From Nostoc sp. CHAB 5834 (GTDB taxonomy: Bacteria > Cyanobacteriota > Cyanobacteriia > Cyanobacteriales > Nostocaceae), in contig JAIVFU010000106.1 in the NCBI GenBank assembly GCA_020829485.1, positions 1 to 21,685 on the forward strand: DNA of 21,685 bases, written 5' to 3'. The translations under genes were made by a program, and so were the position numbers. Under the pieces are notes generated by a model, which saw nothing but the letters and a program-made list of their open reading frames with translations, was not told the DNA's origin and did not search any database. Within the stretch, counting starts at the first letter, position 1. The number at the start of each line of letters is the position of its first letter. Of this stretch, positions 15,708-21,685 are shown piece by piece.

Positions 15708-15768
15708 GGTAGATGCACCCTGATAACTCACTCCCCTAGTTAGGTTAACACCAACTGGGAGTTTTTTT
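15708..15768 (+). ncRNA. nsiR1: NsiR1-like small RNA, copy 6
   Basis: A 61-nt unit with the invariant head GGTAGATGCACC and CCTGATAACT. The terminator differs in several bases yet still pairs: CTCCC with GGGAG, AGTT with AACT, GG with CC. These paired changes support a conserved hairpin. A seven-T run ends at 15768. Confidence 0.82.
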
Positions 15769-15798
15769 ATTTTAATAAATAACTAACCTTTGTACAAA

Positions 15799-15830
15799 TT
15801 TATCCGGAGTATGGTGTTCAACCTGAGAAC
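15799..15830 (+). promoter_or_regulatory. DIF+-type promoter of NsiR1 copy 7 with altered -10
   Basis: TTTA-TCCGGA with TCCGGA at 15803-15808. At the usual 16-bp spacing the -10 reads GAGAAC (15825-15830) where the others have TAGAAC/TAGAAA, so this promoter may be weaker. Confidence 0.65.
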
Positions 15831-15838
15831 ATTTAATT

Positions 15839-15899
15839 GGTAGATGCACCCTGATAACTAACTCCCCTGGTTGGCTAACACCCACTGGGGGTTTTTTTT
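15839..15899 (+). ncRNA. nsiR1: NsiR1-like small RNA, copy 7 (last of the array)
   Basis: A 61-nt unit with GGTAGATGCACC, CCTGATAACT, hairpin CCCCTGGTTGG/CCCACTGGGG and eight T (15892-15899). Confidence 0.8.
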
Positions 15900-16250
15900 G
15901 ACTTACACGCGTAGCGCCTTGTCGTTAGACATCGCACTATACTTATTGCTACTGCTGGTAGACCTTGAGTATCCCGATCGCCCCGTCCCTGAATCGCTTT
16001 CTTTTTATTATGAGCTAGAGATGTCATATCAAAATGATTGCTATGATATTTAATCATATTCTTAATTTTTTTTCTACATTTTGACCCTTACTGCCAAAAA
16101 ATTGCCCTCTCTACTACAAGCAGGGAAGGAAAGAAAGTTACTGGTTCGTAAGGGGTTCACTATTAATTTGCCAAGAATGACCAGCTATATGATAATATTT
16201 CATGGCATTATGCTAAAAAACTTTGCCTAGAATCAAAGAGTCCCCAACCC
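15900..16250. other. 351-bp region between the NsiR1 array and the thioredoxin-like gene
   Basis: Begins with a GCGTAGCGCC...TTAGACATCGC piece (about 15908-15935), similar to 15616-15650 behind copy 5, so it is a dispersed Nostoc repeat. The remainder is AT-rich with no convincing gene; 60-codon frames on both strands overlap each other and the last RNA copy and are not supported. Confidence 0.5.
16168..16196 (+). promoter_or_regulatory. Possible promoter of the thioredoxin-like gene
   Basis: TTGCCA (16168-16173), a 17-bp spacer, GATAAT (16191-16196) within TATATGATAATATT, about 55 bases before ATG 16251. Single-site sigma-70-like match, so weak evidence. Confidence 0.3.
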
Positions 16251-16574
16251 ATGAGTTTAGCTGTAATTAAGTTCTCTTCAGAAGAGTGCGGCATTTGCCA
16301 CAAAATGTCTTTTTATGACAAAAAAGTGGCACAAGAACTGGGTTTAGAATTTATTGATGTCAAAATGCAGGATACGGCTGCTTACCGCAAGTATCGCAAG
16401 ATTTTATTAACTCAGTATCCCGATAAATCAGAAATGGGATGGCCTACTTACATCATCTGCAATTCTCCAGAAGGGGAATTTCAGATTGTGGGTGAAGTAA
16501 AAGGAGGTCATCCCAAAGGGGAATTTAGAAGCCGTCTTCAAGAGGTTCTAAATTCGCCAGCTAATCAGAACTAA
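16251..16574 (+). CDS. Small thioredoxin-family protein
   Basis: A 107-residue thioredoxin-fold protein without signal peptide. It has a redox-type CxxC: C13 and C16 in SSEECGICHKMSFYDKKVA, then LEFIDVKMQD and the cis-proline motif GWPTYIIC. The active-site dipeptide is Gly-Ile, not the Gly-Pro of classical thioredoxin, and the WCxxC tryptophan is replaced by Glu, so its redox potential and partners probably differ. Role is unknown; a cytoplasmic dithiol-disulfide function is inferred. It lies downstream of the NsiR1 array in the same direction, but each RNA copy ends in its own terminator, so it likely has its own promoter. Its stop codon overlaps the stop of the convergent DUF5818-like gene by three to four bases. 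Confidence 0.85.
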   Translation: MSLAVIKFSSEECGICHKMSFYDKKVAQELGLEFIDVKMQDTAAYRKYRKILLTQYPDKSEMGWPTYIICNSPEGEFQIVGEVKGGHPKGEFRSRLQEVLNSPANQN

Positions 16575-16792
16575 ATCACCTCAAAAGATTTAACCTCTAG
16601 GACAGGGCCAATCATGGCAGCTGTCATGATATCTTCACGCACCTGTCCTTTCACTTTTGCTTTTTGTCCGCCTTTGAGCAAGTCTTTGTCAGCCCCTCTG
16701 AGGATTTCGTAAGTAACGCCCTCTTCTGTAACTAACGCCCATGCGCCTGTGCCAATATCACGGCGTTCGATCGTTCCTGTAAGTGTAATCAT
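16571..16792 (-). CDS. Small DUF5818-like protein
   Basis: A 73-residue protein (MITLTGTIERRDIGTGAWALV at the start, ending AAMIGPVLEVKSFEVI). The pattern of short beta strands with glycines and KGGQKAKVKGQVRED suggests an OB-like small beta barrel; I associate it with DUF5818 from memory, with limited certainty. No function is known. ATG 16792 is chosen because the longer frame starting at 16915 only adds repeats of the type LPTPYS that are translated STRR sequence. It follows the subtilase gene on the same strand, with the entire 123-bp gap made of STRR, so co-transcription through a structured spacer is possible. It converges on the thioredoxin-like gene with overlapping stops. Confidence 0.7.
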   Translation of the reverse strand: MITLTGTIERRDIGTGAWALVTEEGVTYEILRGADKDLLKGGQKAKVKGQVREDIMTAAMIGPVLEVKSFEVI

Positions 16793-16795
16793 AGT

Positions 16796-16916
16796 GGGGG
16801 AGTAGGGAGTAGGGAGTGGGGAGTAGGGAGTGGGGGGTAGGGAGTAGGGAGTAGGGAGTAGGGAGTAGGGAGTTATTAAGAATTCTTCCCCCATTCCCCA
16901 CTCCCCACTCCCCATT
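16796..16916. repeat. STRR tract with inverted halves and G-quadruplex potential
   Basis: About eleven heptamers of the GGGAGTA/GGGAGTG type (16796-16873), a short spacer with AAGAATTCTT, then inverted heptamers CCCCATT, CCCCACT twice and CCCCATT (16889-16916). The two halves can pair into a long hairpin. The minus strand of the second half reads four to five G runs separated by three bases, the classical G-quadruplex pattern, just after the subtilase stop codon. Confidence 0.85.
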
Positions 16917-18766
16917 TATGCTATTTTTTCTTCATTTTTCAATGCTAAACGAGCAAGTCCATAACAGATTAGAGCATTGGCGATGAGGAACAGGCGTGCT
17001 ATGTTACCACTTCCCAAACCCATAACTGCTGGATCAAAAAACGCACTTACTGTCAAGCAGGCTGCTACACCTAAGGTTGAACCAATGGCAAACCATCTCC
17101 AACTAGGATGTCCCAGCAGCAATGCCATTAACACAATGGGAATCAGTACGCTAGCAAATAGGGGATTCAATGCATCGGTTCCTTGGAGAGTATTTCCTAG
17201 TTCGGGAATTGAACTGCCCAAAACCCGGAAAGGCCATTGGGGAAGATCAAAAATATAAATTCCTTTGAGGAAGAATAACCCAGAACTTCCAGCGATTAGT
17301 CCACTAGATAAAGACCAACTCCAAGTGAAGGGGAAGTAAACCCGTAAAAACCAAGCTAGTAGATATGAACCAACTACCATTAAAATCTTGGGTAATAGTG
17401 CGATCGCACCACCATCAATCCAAAAGCCGGGGTTAAGATAGCCGCTATCTCGTAACCATCGAAAGAAATCTGGAAAACTGATTTGTCCGCTAAAGGCTAG
17501 TTTAACTGCTGCTTCTGCATTGAGTTGTCCTGCGCCATAATAGTTCAAACCATCATCCTGGATAACTCGCGCTGACTGTTTAAGGACTTTTAAGACTTCA
17601 TCTGGTTCTTTGATGCCAGCAGCTTTGATTAATGCTGCAACACCAGCAACGTGGGGAGAAGCCATACTTGTACCCTGGAAGCCCAGAAATACCCCTTCCC
17701 CCTTTTCGTCAATAGTTTCTTGCAGAATCTTACCAGCTTCACTACCACCAGGAGCAGAGATATCTACCCCAGCACCAAAGTTAGAATAGGGCGCTCTTTC
17801 GCCATCTGGGCCAATTGCGGAAACGCCGATTACGTAGGGATAACGGGCTGGATAGCTTGCCCCATTGGCGTTTTCATTTCCGGCTGCGGCAATGATAACT
17901 ACGCCTTTTCTATGGGCATACTCGATCGCTTCTTTCATCAACTGGCTTTCACCACCACCGCCTAAGCTCATGTTAATCACATCTGCGCCTTTATCAGCAG
18001 CAAATTTAATCGCTTCGGCAATATCGGCAACAGTACCGCCACCATAAGAACTAAGTACCTTCAACGGCATCAGACTGGCTTCGTAAGCAATTCCAGCTAC
18101 GCCATATTTGTTATTTGTGGCTTGGGCTATAGTTCCGGCAACATGGGTACCGTGACCATTATCGTCTTTGGCTTCTTCTCGGTCGTTAACGAAATCATAG
18201 CCTTTGACGAATTTTGTCTCATATAAGTCCCGCACCTTAGTAATACCGGTGTCAATTACTGCAACTGTGATACCACTGCCTTTAGTTTGACTCCATGCGC
18301 CTTCAATGCCGATTTTGTGCAAGTTCCACTGCTTGCTGTAATATTGGTCATTGGGGCCAGTTAATGAGGGGCTTGTCTCATCATCTTCTTGGGGTCTTAA
18401 AAATTCTCCAAGCCAAGCTGCTTGACCGGGTTGGGGAATCTTGCTGTAGATATAGTTTGGTTCAATGAGCTCTGTAGCTTGGGCAAACTGAGATTTTTTC
18501 AGTTCTTTGAGCCGTTGCCGATCGCCCTTGATAATATAGACATGATCTTTTTTGGAAAACTTGTTGTCTAATTGGGGTGTAACGTTGTATTGTTTGGCGA
18601 TCGCTTGCAGATCCTGTTCCACAACCAGTGATGGAATATCTTCCCGAAAATCAAGCAAAATCGTCTCAAACTCTCCTTTAGCTGCCAATCCCTGAAAATT
18701 CAGGAAACCAAATATGGCAGATCCTAGCCCAATGACAAACAAGCACAATAATATAAGTTTTCTCAT
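16916..18766 (-). CDS. Membrane-anchored subtilisin-like serine protease (S8 family)
   Basis: A 616-residue subtilase. An N-terminal hydrophobic segment (residues 4-24) acts as signal or anchor, followed by an I9-like propeptide region (about 30-110) and the S8 catalytic domain (about 150-410). The triad is visible: D172 in VAVIDTGI, H205 in DDNGHGTHVAGT, S367 in GTSMASPHVAG; the oxyanion asparagine is in IIAAAGNENANG. The C-terminal 170 residues carry about five hydrophobic helices (near 447-472, 477-503, 535-553, 558-577, 588-609), unusual for subtilases, so the protease domain is probably tethered to a membrane with the catalytic part outside the cytoplasm. Substrate unknown. The start ATG 18766 is preceded by GGTGATGAG, a modest ribosome site. 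All catalytic residues are intact, so it should be active. Confidence 0.93.
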   Translation of the reverse strand: MRKLILLCLFVIGLGSAIFGFLNFQGLAAKGEFETILLDFREDIPSLVVEQDLQAIAKQYNVTPQLDNKFSKKDHVYIIKGDRQRLKELKKSQFAQATELIEPNYIYSKIPQPGQAAWLGEFLRPQEDDETSPSLTGPNDQYYSKQWNLHKIGIEGAWSQTKGSGITVAVIDTGITKVRDLYETKFVKGYDFVNDREEAKDDNGHGTHVAGTIAQATNNKYGVAGIAYEASLMPLKVLSSYGGGTVADIAEAIKFAADKGADVINMSLGGGGESQLMKEAIEYAHRKGVVIIAAAGNENANGASYPARYPYVIGVSAIGPDGERAPYSNFGAGVDISAPGGSEAGKILQETIDEKGEGVFLGFQGTSMASPHVAGVAALIKAAGIKEPDEVLKVLKQSARVIQDDGLNYYGAGQLNAEAAVKLAFSGQISFPDFFRWLRDSGYLNPGFWIDGGAIALLPKILMVVGSYLLAWFLRVYFPFTWSWSLSSGLIAGSSGLFFLKGIYIFDLPQWPFRVLGSSIPELGNTLQGTDALNPLFASVLIPIVLMALLLGHPSWRWFAIGSTLGVAACLTVSAFFDPAVMGLGSGNIARLFLIANALICYGLARLALKNEEKIA

Positions 18767-18879
18767 ATTAACTCATCACCGCTTTTTGCCAGTTTGCTCA
18801 CTACCATAACTTATCTCCATCCTTTAGTGGTGGATTTGGCACTTTTAGTTACAAGTTTCACTCAGGAATTTTTTAAACG

Positions 18880-19302
18880 ATGGAACGTGGTCTTTTGTGG
18901 TTGCCGTTATTAGTAATATTTTTCTGGTTGGCTTGGCAAGGCTCGAAGGAGTATCAAAAAGTTGAAGCCTATCGCGCTTGGGCAGAGCAATTTGAACGAG
19001 CTAAGTATGATATCTATTCAGTATTAGGTCAAAAAGGCAACAATTTAACTTGGGGAAAACCCACGCCTAAAGGGCCTATTAAACTAGAAACATTCTCTTT
19101 GCTTGATGTAAAGGAAATATGTCTTTTGGTAGATGAAAAAAAAGTAGATTTAGAAAATCTACCGGAGAAAGGTCGTTCTATAGAGTTAGAATTTCTATTT
19201 TCCGAATCTCCTGATTCAGTGCGGGTTCCGTTTACAGAAATCCCTTTAGCAGGAGAATGGGGTAAGTTTTTGCAGGGGGCGTTAGAAAGTTTGCGATCGT
19301 AA
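18880..19302 (+). CDS. Hypothetical protein with one N-terminal membrane helix
   Basis: A 140-residue protein not recognised as a known family. One hydrophobic helix at residues 4-19 (GLLWLPLLVIFFWLAW) is followed by a short helical, charged stretch (SKEYQKVEAYRAWAEQFERAKYDIYSVL) and a beta-rich region (LTWGKPTPKGPIKLETFSLLDVKEICLLV) with an acidic, soluble C-terminus. It is probably a membrane-anchored protein with a small globular domain. AGGAA at 18863-18867 could be the ribosome site for ATG 18880. It is divergent from the subtilase gene across 113 bp, which suggests shared regulatory sequence but no proven functional link. Codon use is like its neighbours. Confidence 0.8.
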   Translation: MERGLLWLPLLVIFFWLAWQGSKEYQKVEAYRAWAEQFERAKYDIYSVLGQKGNNLTWGKPTPKGPIKLETFSLLDVKEICLLVDEKKVDLENLPEKGRSIELEFLFSESPDSVRVPFTEIPLAGEWGKFLQGALESLRS

Positions 19303-19703
19303 GCGAATCAGTAGTTATATAAATAATACAGTTCAGTTAAGGATTTTTGGTACTGATTTTAGACCTGTAGAGACGCGTTAGCGTAGCGTTCGCTTTTAGC
19401 GTCTCCAAGAGTTGCCCAGTACAATTTCGCCTCTCTACCAAGGTTTTTGGGCTTACTTAAAGGTTAAGTTGAACACTGTTCGTGAGGTCTATTTTTTGCT
19501 GTTGCAAAATATTCCCCTTTTTTCTACTTTTATCAGACTAATGCCATTTTTTGAACCCAACCCCTTACAGTCATAGGGTATAGAGAAGCCCAGCAAAGAA
19601 TTTAGTTGCTCAATATTAAATCTTCTTTGTCTAGTTATTTCTCTACACCTGCTCCCTTGGCGCAGCCTAAGAAGAGAAGAGACTTGGCTATCAAAATACA
19701 TAA
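19303..19703. other. 401-bp intergenic region with a dispersed hairpin repeat
   Basis: GAGACGC (19370-19376) pairs with GCGTCTC (19399-19405) around GTTAGCGTAGCGTTCGC, a repeat type common in Nostoc intergenic DNA. It lies between a plus-strand gene and the 3' end of a minus-strand gene, so it may act as a terminator. The remaining sequence holds no gene I can support; a 70-codon minus-strand frame (19489-19701) has no recognisable features. Confidence 0.55.
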
Positions 19704-21561
19704 CTAAATAGTGATGAAATTGGAAGGTTGAGCAACAAGTATACTTGCAGTGACATTATCCAACTTCGCCAACACTTGATTATCAGAACTATTCATAATG
19801 AAGGTTTCACTTCCTTGTTGCTGTATCAACAATTGACCAAACTGGAGACTACCTGACAATGCAAGTTTGTCCTTACCTATTTCAAAGTCAGTAATGGAGT
19901 CCGTGCCCTCATTTAAAGCCAATACAAAGGTGTCAGCGCCATAACCCCCTGTAAGTACATCTTTGCCATTGCCCCCATAAAGCCAGTCATTGCCTGCACC
20001 CCCTAATAGTTGGTCATCGCCGATACCACCAAATAGTGTATCGTTAGCGTTATCACCCAAAAGCCTGTCATTGCCGCTATCGCCATAGAGCAGGTCGTTA
20101 CCTTCATTTCCCCAGAGAGTATCGTTTCCGTCGCCTCCGAATAGTTGGTCATTTCCTAGATTACCTACAATGTTGTCGTTACCGTCAAACCCATAAATCT
20201 TGTTAGATGGGGCATGGCCTTTTAAGTACTCAGAGCTATCAGTGCCATTGAGAAGATAAATTTCAGTAGCAAGAGCGGGTTTAACTGTGCCTTTGATGGC
20301 AAAGTTAAAGGGGCTTTCGTCACTATCGTTGTTGATCAAACTGAAACTGCCAGAATATGTTCCAGGTGTAGGTATATTTGTATTGAGTGCCACTGTTATA
20401 TTCGTCGAAGCCTTGGCAGCCAAGCTATATGCACGAGTTCCTACCAAACTAAAGCCGTCGGGAAGTGTAAGATTACCTAAGTTGAGCGTAGCTGTACCGA
20501 TGTTTTTGATGGTGAAAGTTTTGGTAGTGGTGCTGCCGAAAGTGACGTTACCAAAGTCAATGGGAGTAGTGCTACCATCTGCAATGTTAACTGTGCTATT
20601 GAGAACTTGAATTTCGGGGGCAGGAGCGGGCTGAACTTTACCCCTAATGGCAAAATCAAAGGGCCTTTCGTCAGGATCGTTATTGCTCAAACTGAATCTG
20701 CCAGCGTATGTTCCAGGTGTTTTTGTATTCAGTTCCACCGTTAGACTCGCCCAATTATTGACTGCCAAGGTAGCTGGAAGAGTTCCTACCAAACTAAAGC
20801 CGTTGGGGAGTGTAAGATTAGTCAGGTTGAGTGGAGCTTTACCGGTGTTCTTAATGGTAAAAGTTTCAAATACGGTGCTGCCGAAAGCGGCATCGCCAAA
20901 GTCAATGGGAGTGGTGCTGCCATCTATAACGTCAACTTTGTTATTGACAACTTCAATTTCAGGAGCATTAACTTTACCACTAATAACAAAGTTAAACGGG
21001 CTTTCGTTACTATCGTTGTTGGTTAAACTGAAGCTGCCACTGTAGGTTCCGCCAGTGGTGGTATTTAGTGCCACTGTTATATTCGCCGAAGTCTTGGTAG
21101 CCACAGTAGATGGAAGAGTTCCTACCAAACTAAAGCCGTCGGGGAGTCTGAGATTACTCAGGTTGAGTGCAGCTATACCTGTGTTCTCAATGGTAAAAGT
21201 TTTAGTCACGGTGCTGCCAGCAATCACCTCGCCAAAGTTAATCGGGGTAGTACTGTTATCTGCAATGTCAACTGTGCCATGAAGAACTTGAATTTCGGGG
21301 CTAGGAGTCTTATTGGTGGGGGCTTCGTATGCGCCAATATCAATCAATACAGTGCCGTCGCCATCGCCATCTAGGGGAGTGTTCTTAGTGATGCTATTGA
21401 AAGCATTGGAACCACCATCGATTGCAGGACTTCCAGTTCTGAGCCTAAAGTCATGATTCGCTGGATTAACAAACAACGGGTCTTTGTTTAATACATTTCC
21501 TGATCCTGCACCTTTAAGAACTCCGTTGTAAGCAAGGTTGTTGTCAAATGAATAATTACTA
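19704..21561 (-). pseudogene. 3' part of a secreted protein with choice-of-anchor D domains and RTX repeats, cut by an IS
   Basis: The frame is open on the minus strand from 21561, next to an in-frame TGA in the IS sequence, to the stop at 19704; the annotated-looking start near 21476 is only a TTG inside the coding region. The first part (SNYSFDNNLAYNGVLKGAG, then PLFVNPANHDFRLRTGSPAIDGG) is the end of a right-handed beta-helix with a choice-of-anchor Q-type tail, so a large N-terminal part is missing. Then come three choice-of-anchor D domains of about 105-110 residues each (PEIQVL or PEIEVV, TPIDFG, KTFTIKNTG, FSLVGT, GTYSGSFSLTNND), a block of RTX nonapeptides (GGDGNDTLWGNEGNDLLYG and on; calcium binding) and a C-terminal domain for type I secretion (ADTFVL, DSITDFEIGKDKL). 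The product would be a calcium-binding surface or secreted protein. The 3' part is undamaged, so the disruption appears recent. Confidence 0.82.
20280..21300. repeat. Three internal direct repeats of about 320-345 bp in the RTX protein gene
   Basis: The DNA coding for the three choice-of-anchor D domains (about 21300-20966, 20965-20640 and 20625-20280) is strongly similar from copy to copy, for example CCTACCAAACTAAAGCCGTC/TTGGG at 20440, 20788 and 21121. This indicates fairly recent duplication or gene conversion between domains. Confidence 0.75.
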
Positions 21562-21685
21562 GTGGTCTGTCAAGCTAAAAATTGTGAGTTAGAGGGAAAA
21601 TAGAGAGGCTATTAACTGTAAACCTCACCAGATATCCTAATAACTGATTATGCTCAAGACCTATATTGTCCGGTTAAGTCAAGAG
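21560..21685 (+). mobile_element. Left end of an IS630-family insertion sequence, running off the window
   Basis: From the TA at 21560-21561 (IS630/Tc1-type elements insert at TA) the sequence changes from the RTX protein gene to a short AT-rich leader, GTGGTCTGTCAAGC and on, followed by the start of a transposase gene at 21650. The right end and the target duplication lie outside the window. Exact end assignment is inferred from the break in the protein reading frame. Confidence 0.7.
21650..21685 (+). CDS. IS630-family transposase, first 12 codons
   Basis: The fragment MLKTYIVRLSQE matches the beginning of cyanobacterial IS630-family transposases, which typically open with a KTYIVRL motif ahead of the helix-turn-helix domain. 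Only 12 codons are inside the window. Its DDE transposase product would move the element that interrupts the neighbouring RTX protein gene. Confidence 0.68.
   Translation, partial: MLKTYIVRLSQE

Noticed and set aside
14747..15899. Yfr1 or a set of tandem riboswitch/attenuator elements
   Set aside because: Every unit has its own promoter and ends in a terminator with no gene directly behind it, and the Yfr1 core motif is absent; NsiR1 with DIF+ promoters fits better.
15871..16057. Two overlapping 60-codon frames, one per strand
   Set aside because: They overlap the last NsiR1 terminator and a dispersed repeat and have no recognisable content.
16793..16915. 41-residue proline/tyrosine-rich N-terminus for the DUF5818-like protein
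   Set aside because: The residues (repeats of PTPYS) are a translation of the GGGAGTA heptamer tract; ATG 16792 begins the conserved part.
19489..19701. 70-codon minus-strand frame
   Set aside because: Low-complexity and basic, no domain, no ribosome site, lies in repeat-bearing intergenic DNA.
20287..21282. Several plus-strand frames of 75-132 codons across the RTX protein gene
   Set aside because: They are antisense shadows of the repeated anchor domains, resembling each other only because the underlying DNA is repeated.

Overview
The window looks like chromosome of a filamentous, heterocyst-forming cyanobacterium of the Nostoc/Anabaena type. Evidence: more than fifteen HIP1 octamers (GCGATCGC) in 21.7 kb; several families of heptameric short tandem repeats (STRRs) filling intergenic gaps; a thylakoid protein typical of cyanobacteria; and, decisively, a tandem array of about 60-nt RNA genes with DIF+-type promoters (TCCGGA at -35) next to and divergent from a CHAT-domain gene. 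That pairing is the NsiR1/hetF locus of heterocyst differentiation.

Layout. 1-5177: a very large hybrid sensor kinase (DUF4118 membrane region, five PAS, three GAF, HisKA/HATPase, receiver) whose middle is a duplicated PAS-PAS-GAF module. 5161-5387: a convergent intergenic region bounded by inverted STRR heptamers that supply the stop codons of both flanking genes. 5385-6745 (minus): an unknown protein and a thioredoxin-fold thylakoid protein resembling the photosystem I accumulation factor family. 6894-7040: a 21-bp minisatellite. 7182-9414 (plus): murT-gatD, the lipid II glutamate-amidation pair, with two STRR families inserted between them. 9513-10228 (minus): a VapBC-type toxin-antitoxin pair between copies of a small repeat. 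10445-11068: a Uma2-family nuclease-like gene, followed by a second 21-bp minisatellite (11096-11305).

11655-12014: a leucine-rich-repeat protein that appears cut short against the 3' end of hetF. 11938-14628 (minus): hetF. 14707-15899 (plus): the NsiR1 array, with five well-preserved copies, two decayed ones and a MITE-like composite insertion. 16251-16574: a small CxxC thioredoxin-like protein. 16571-18766 (minus): a membrane-anchored subtilase and a small DUF5818-like protein separated by an STRR tract with G-quadruplex and hairpin potential. 18880-19302: a small one-helix protein. 19704-21561 (minus): the 3' part of a surface/secreted protein (three choice-of-anchor D domains plus RTX repeats) decapitated by an IS630-family element entering from the right edge of the window.

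How it works together. The coherent system is hetF plus NsiR1. Heterocyst-specific promoters drive short, terminator-ended RNAs, and the copy nearest hetF runs antisense to the likely hetF leader. The hetF start itself sits in an STRR heptamer array that also creates two overlapping mini-ORFs. Elsewhere repeats act as the material of gene ends: they provide stop codons, start codons, in-frame inserts and intergenic spacers. All family assignments are from reading the sequence; no database search was run.
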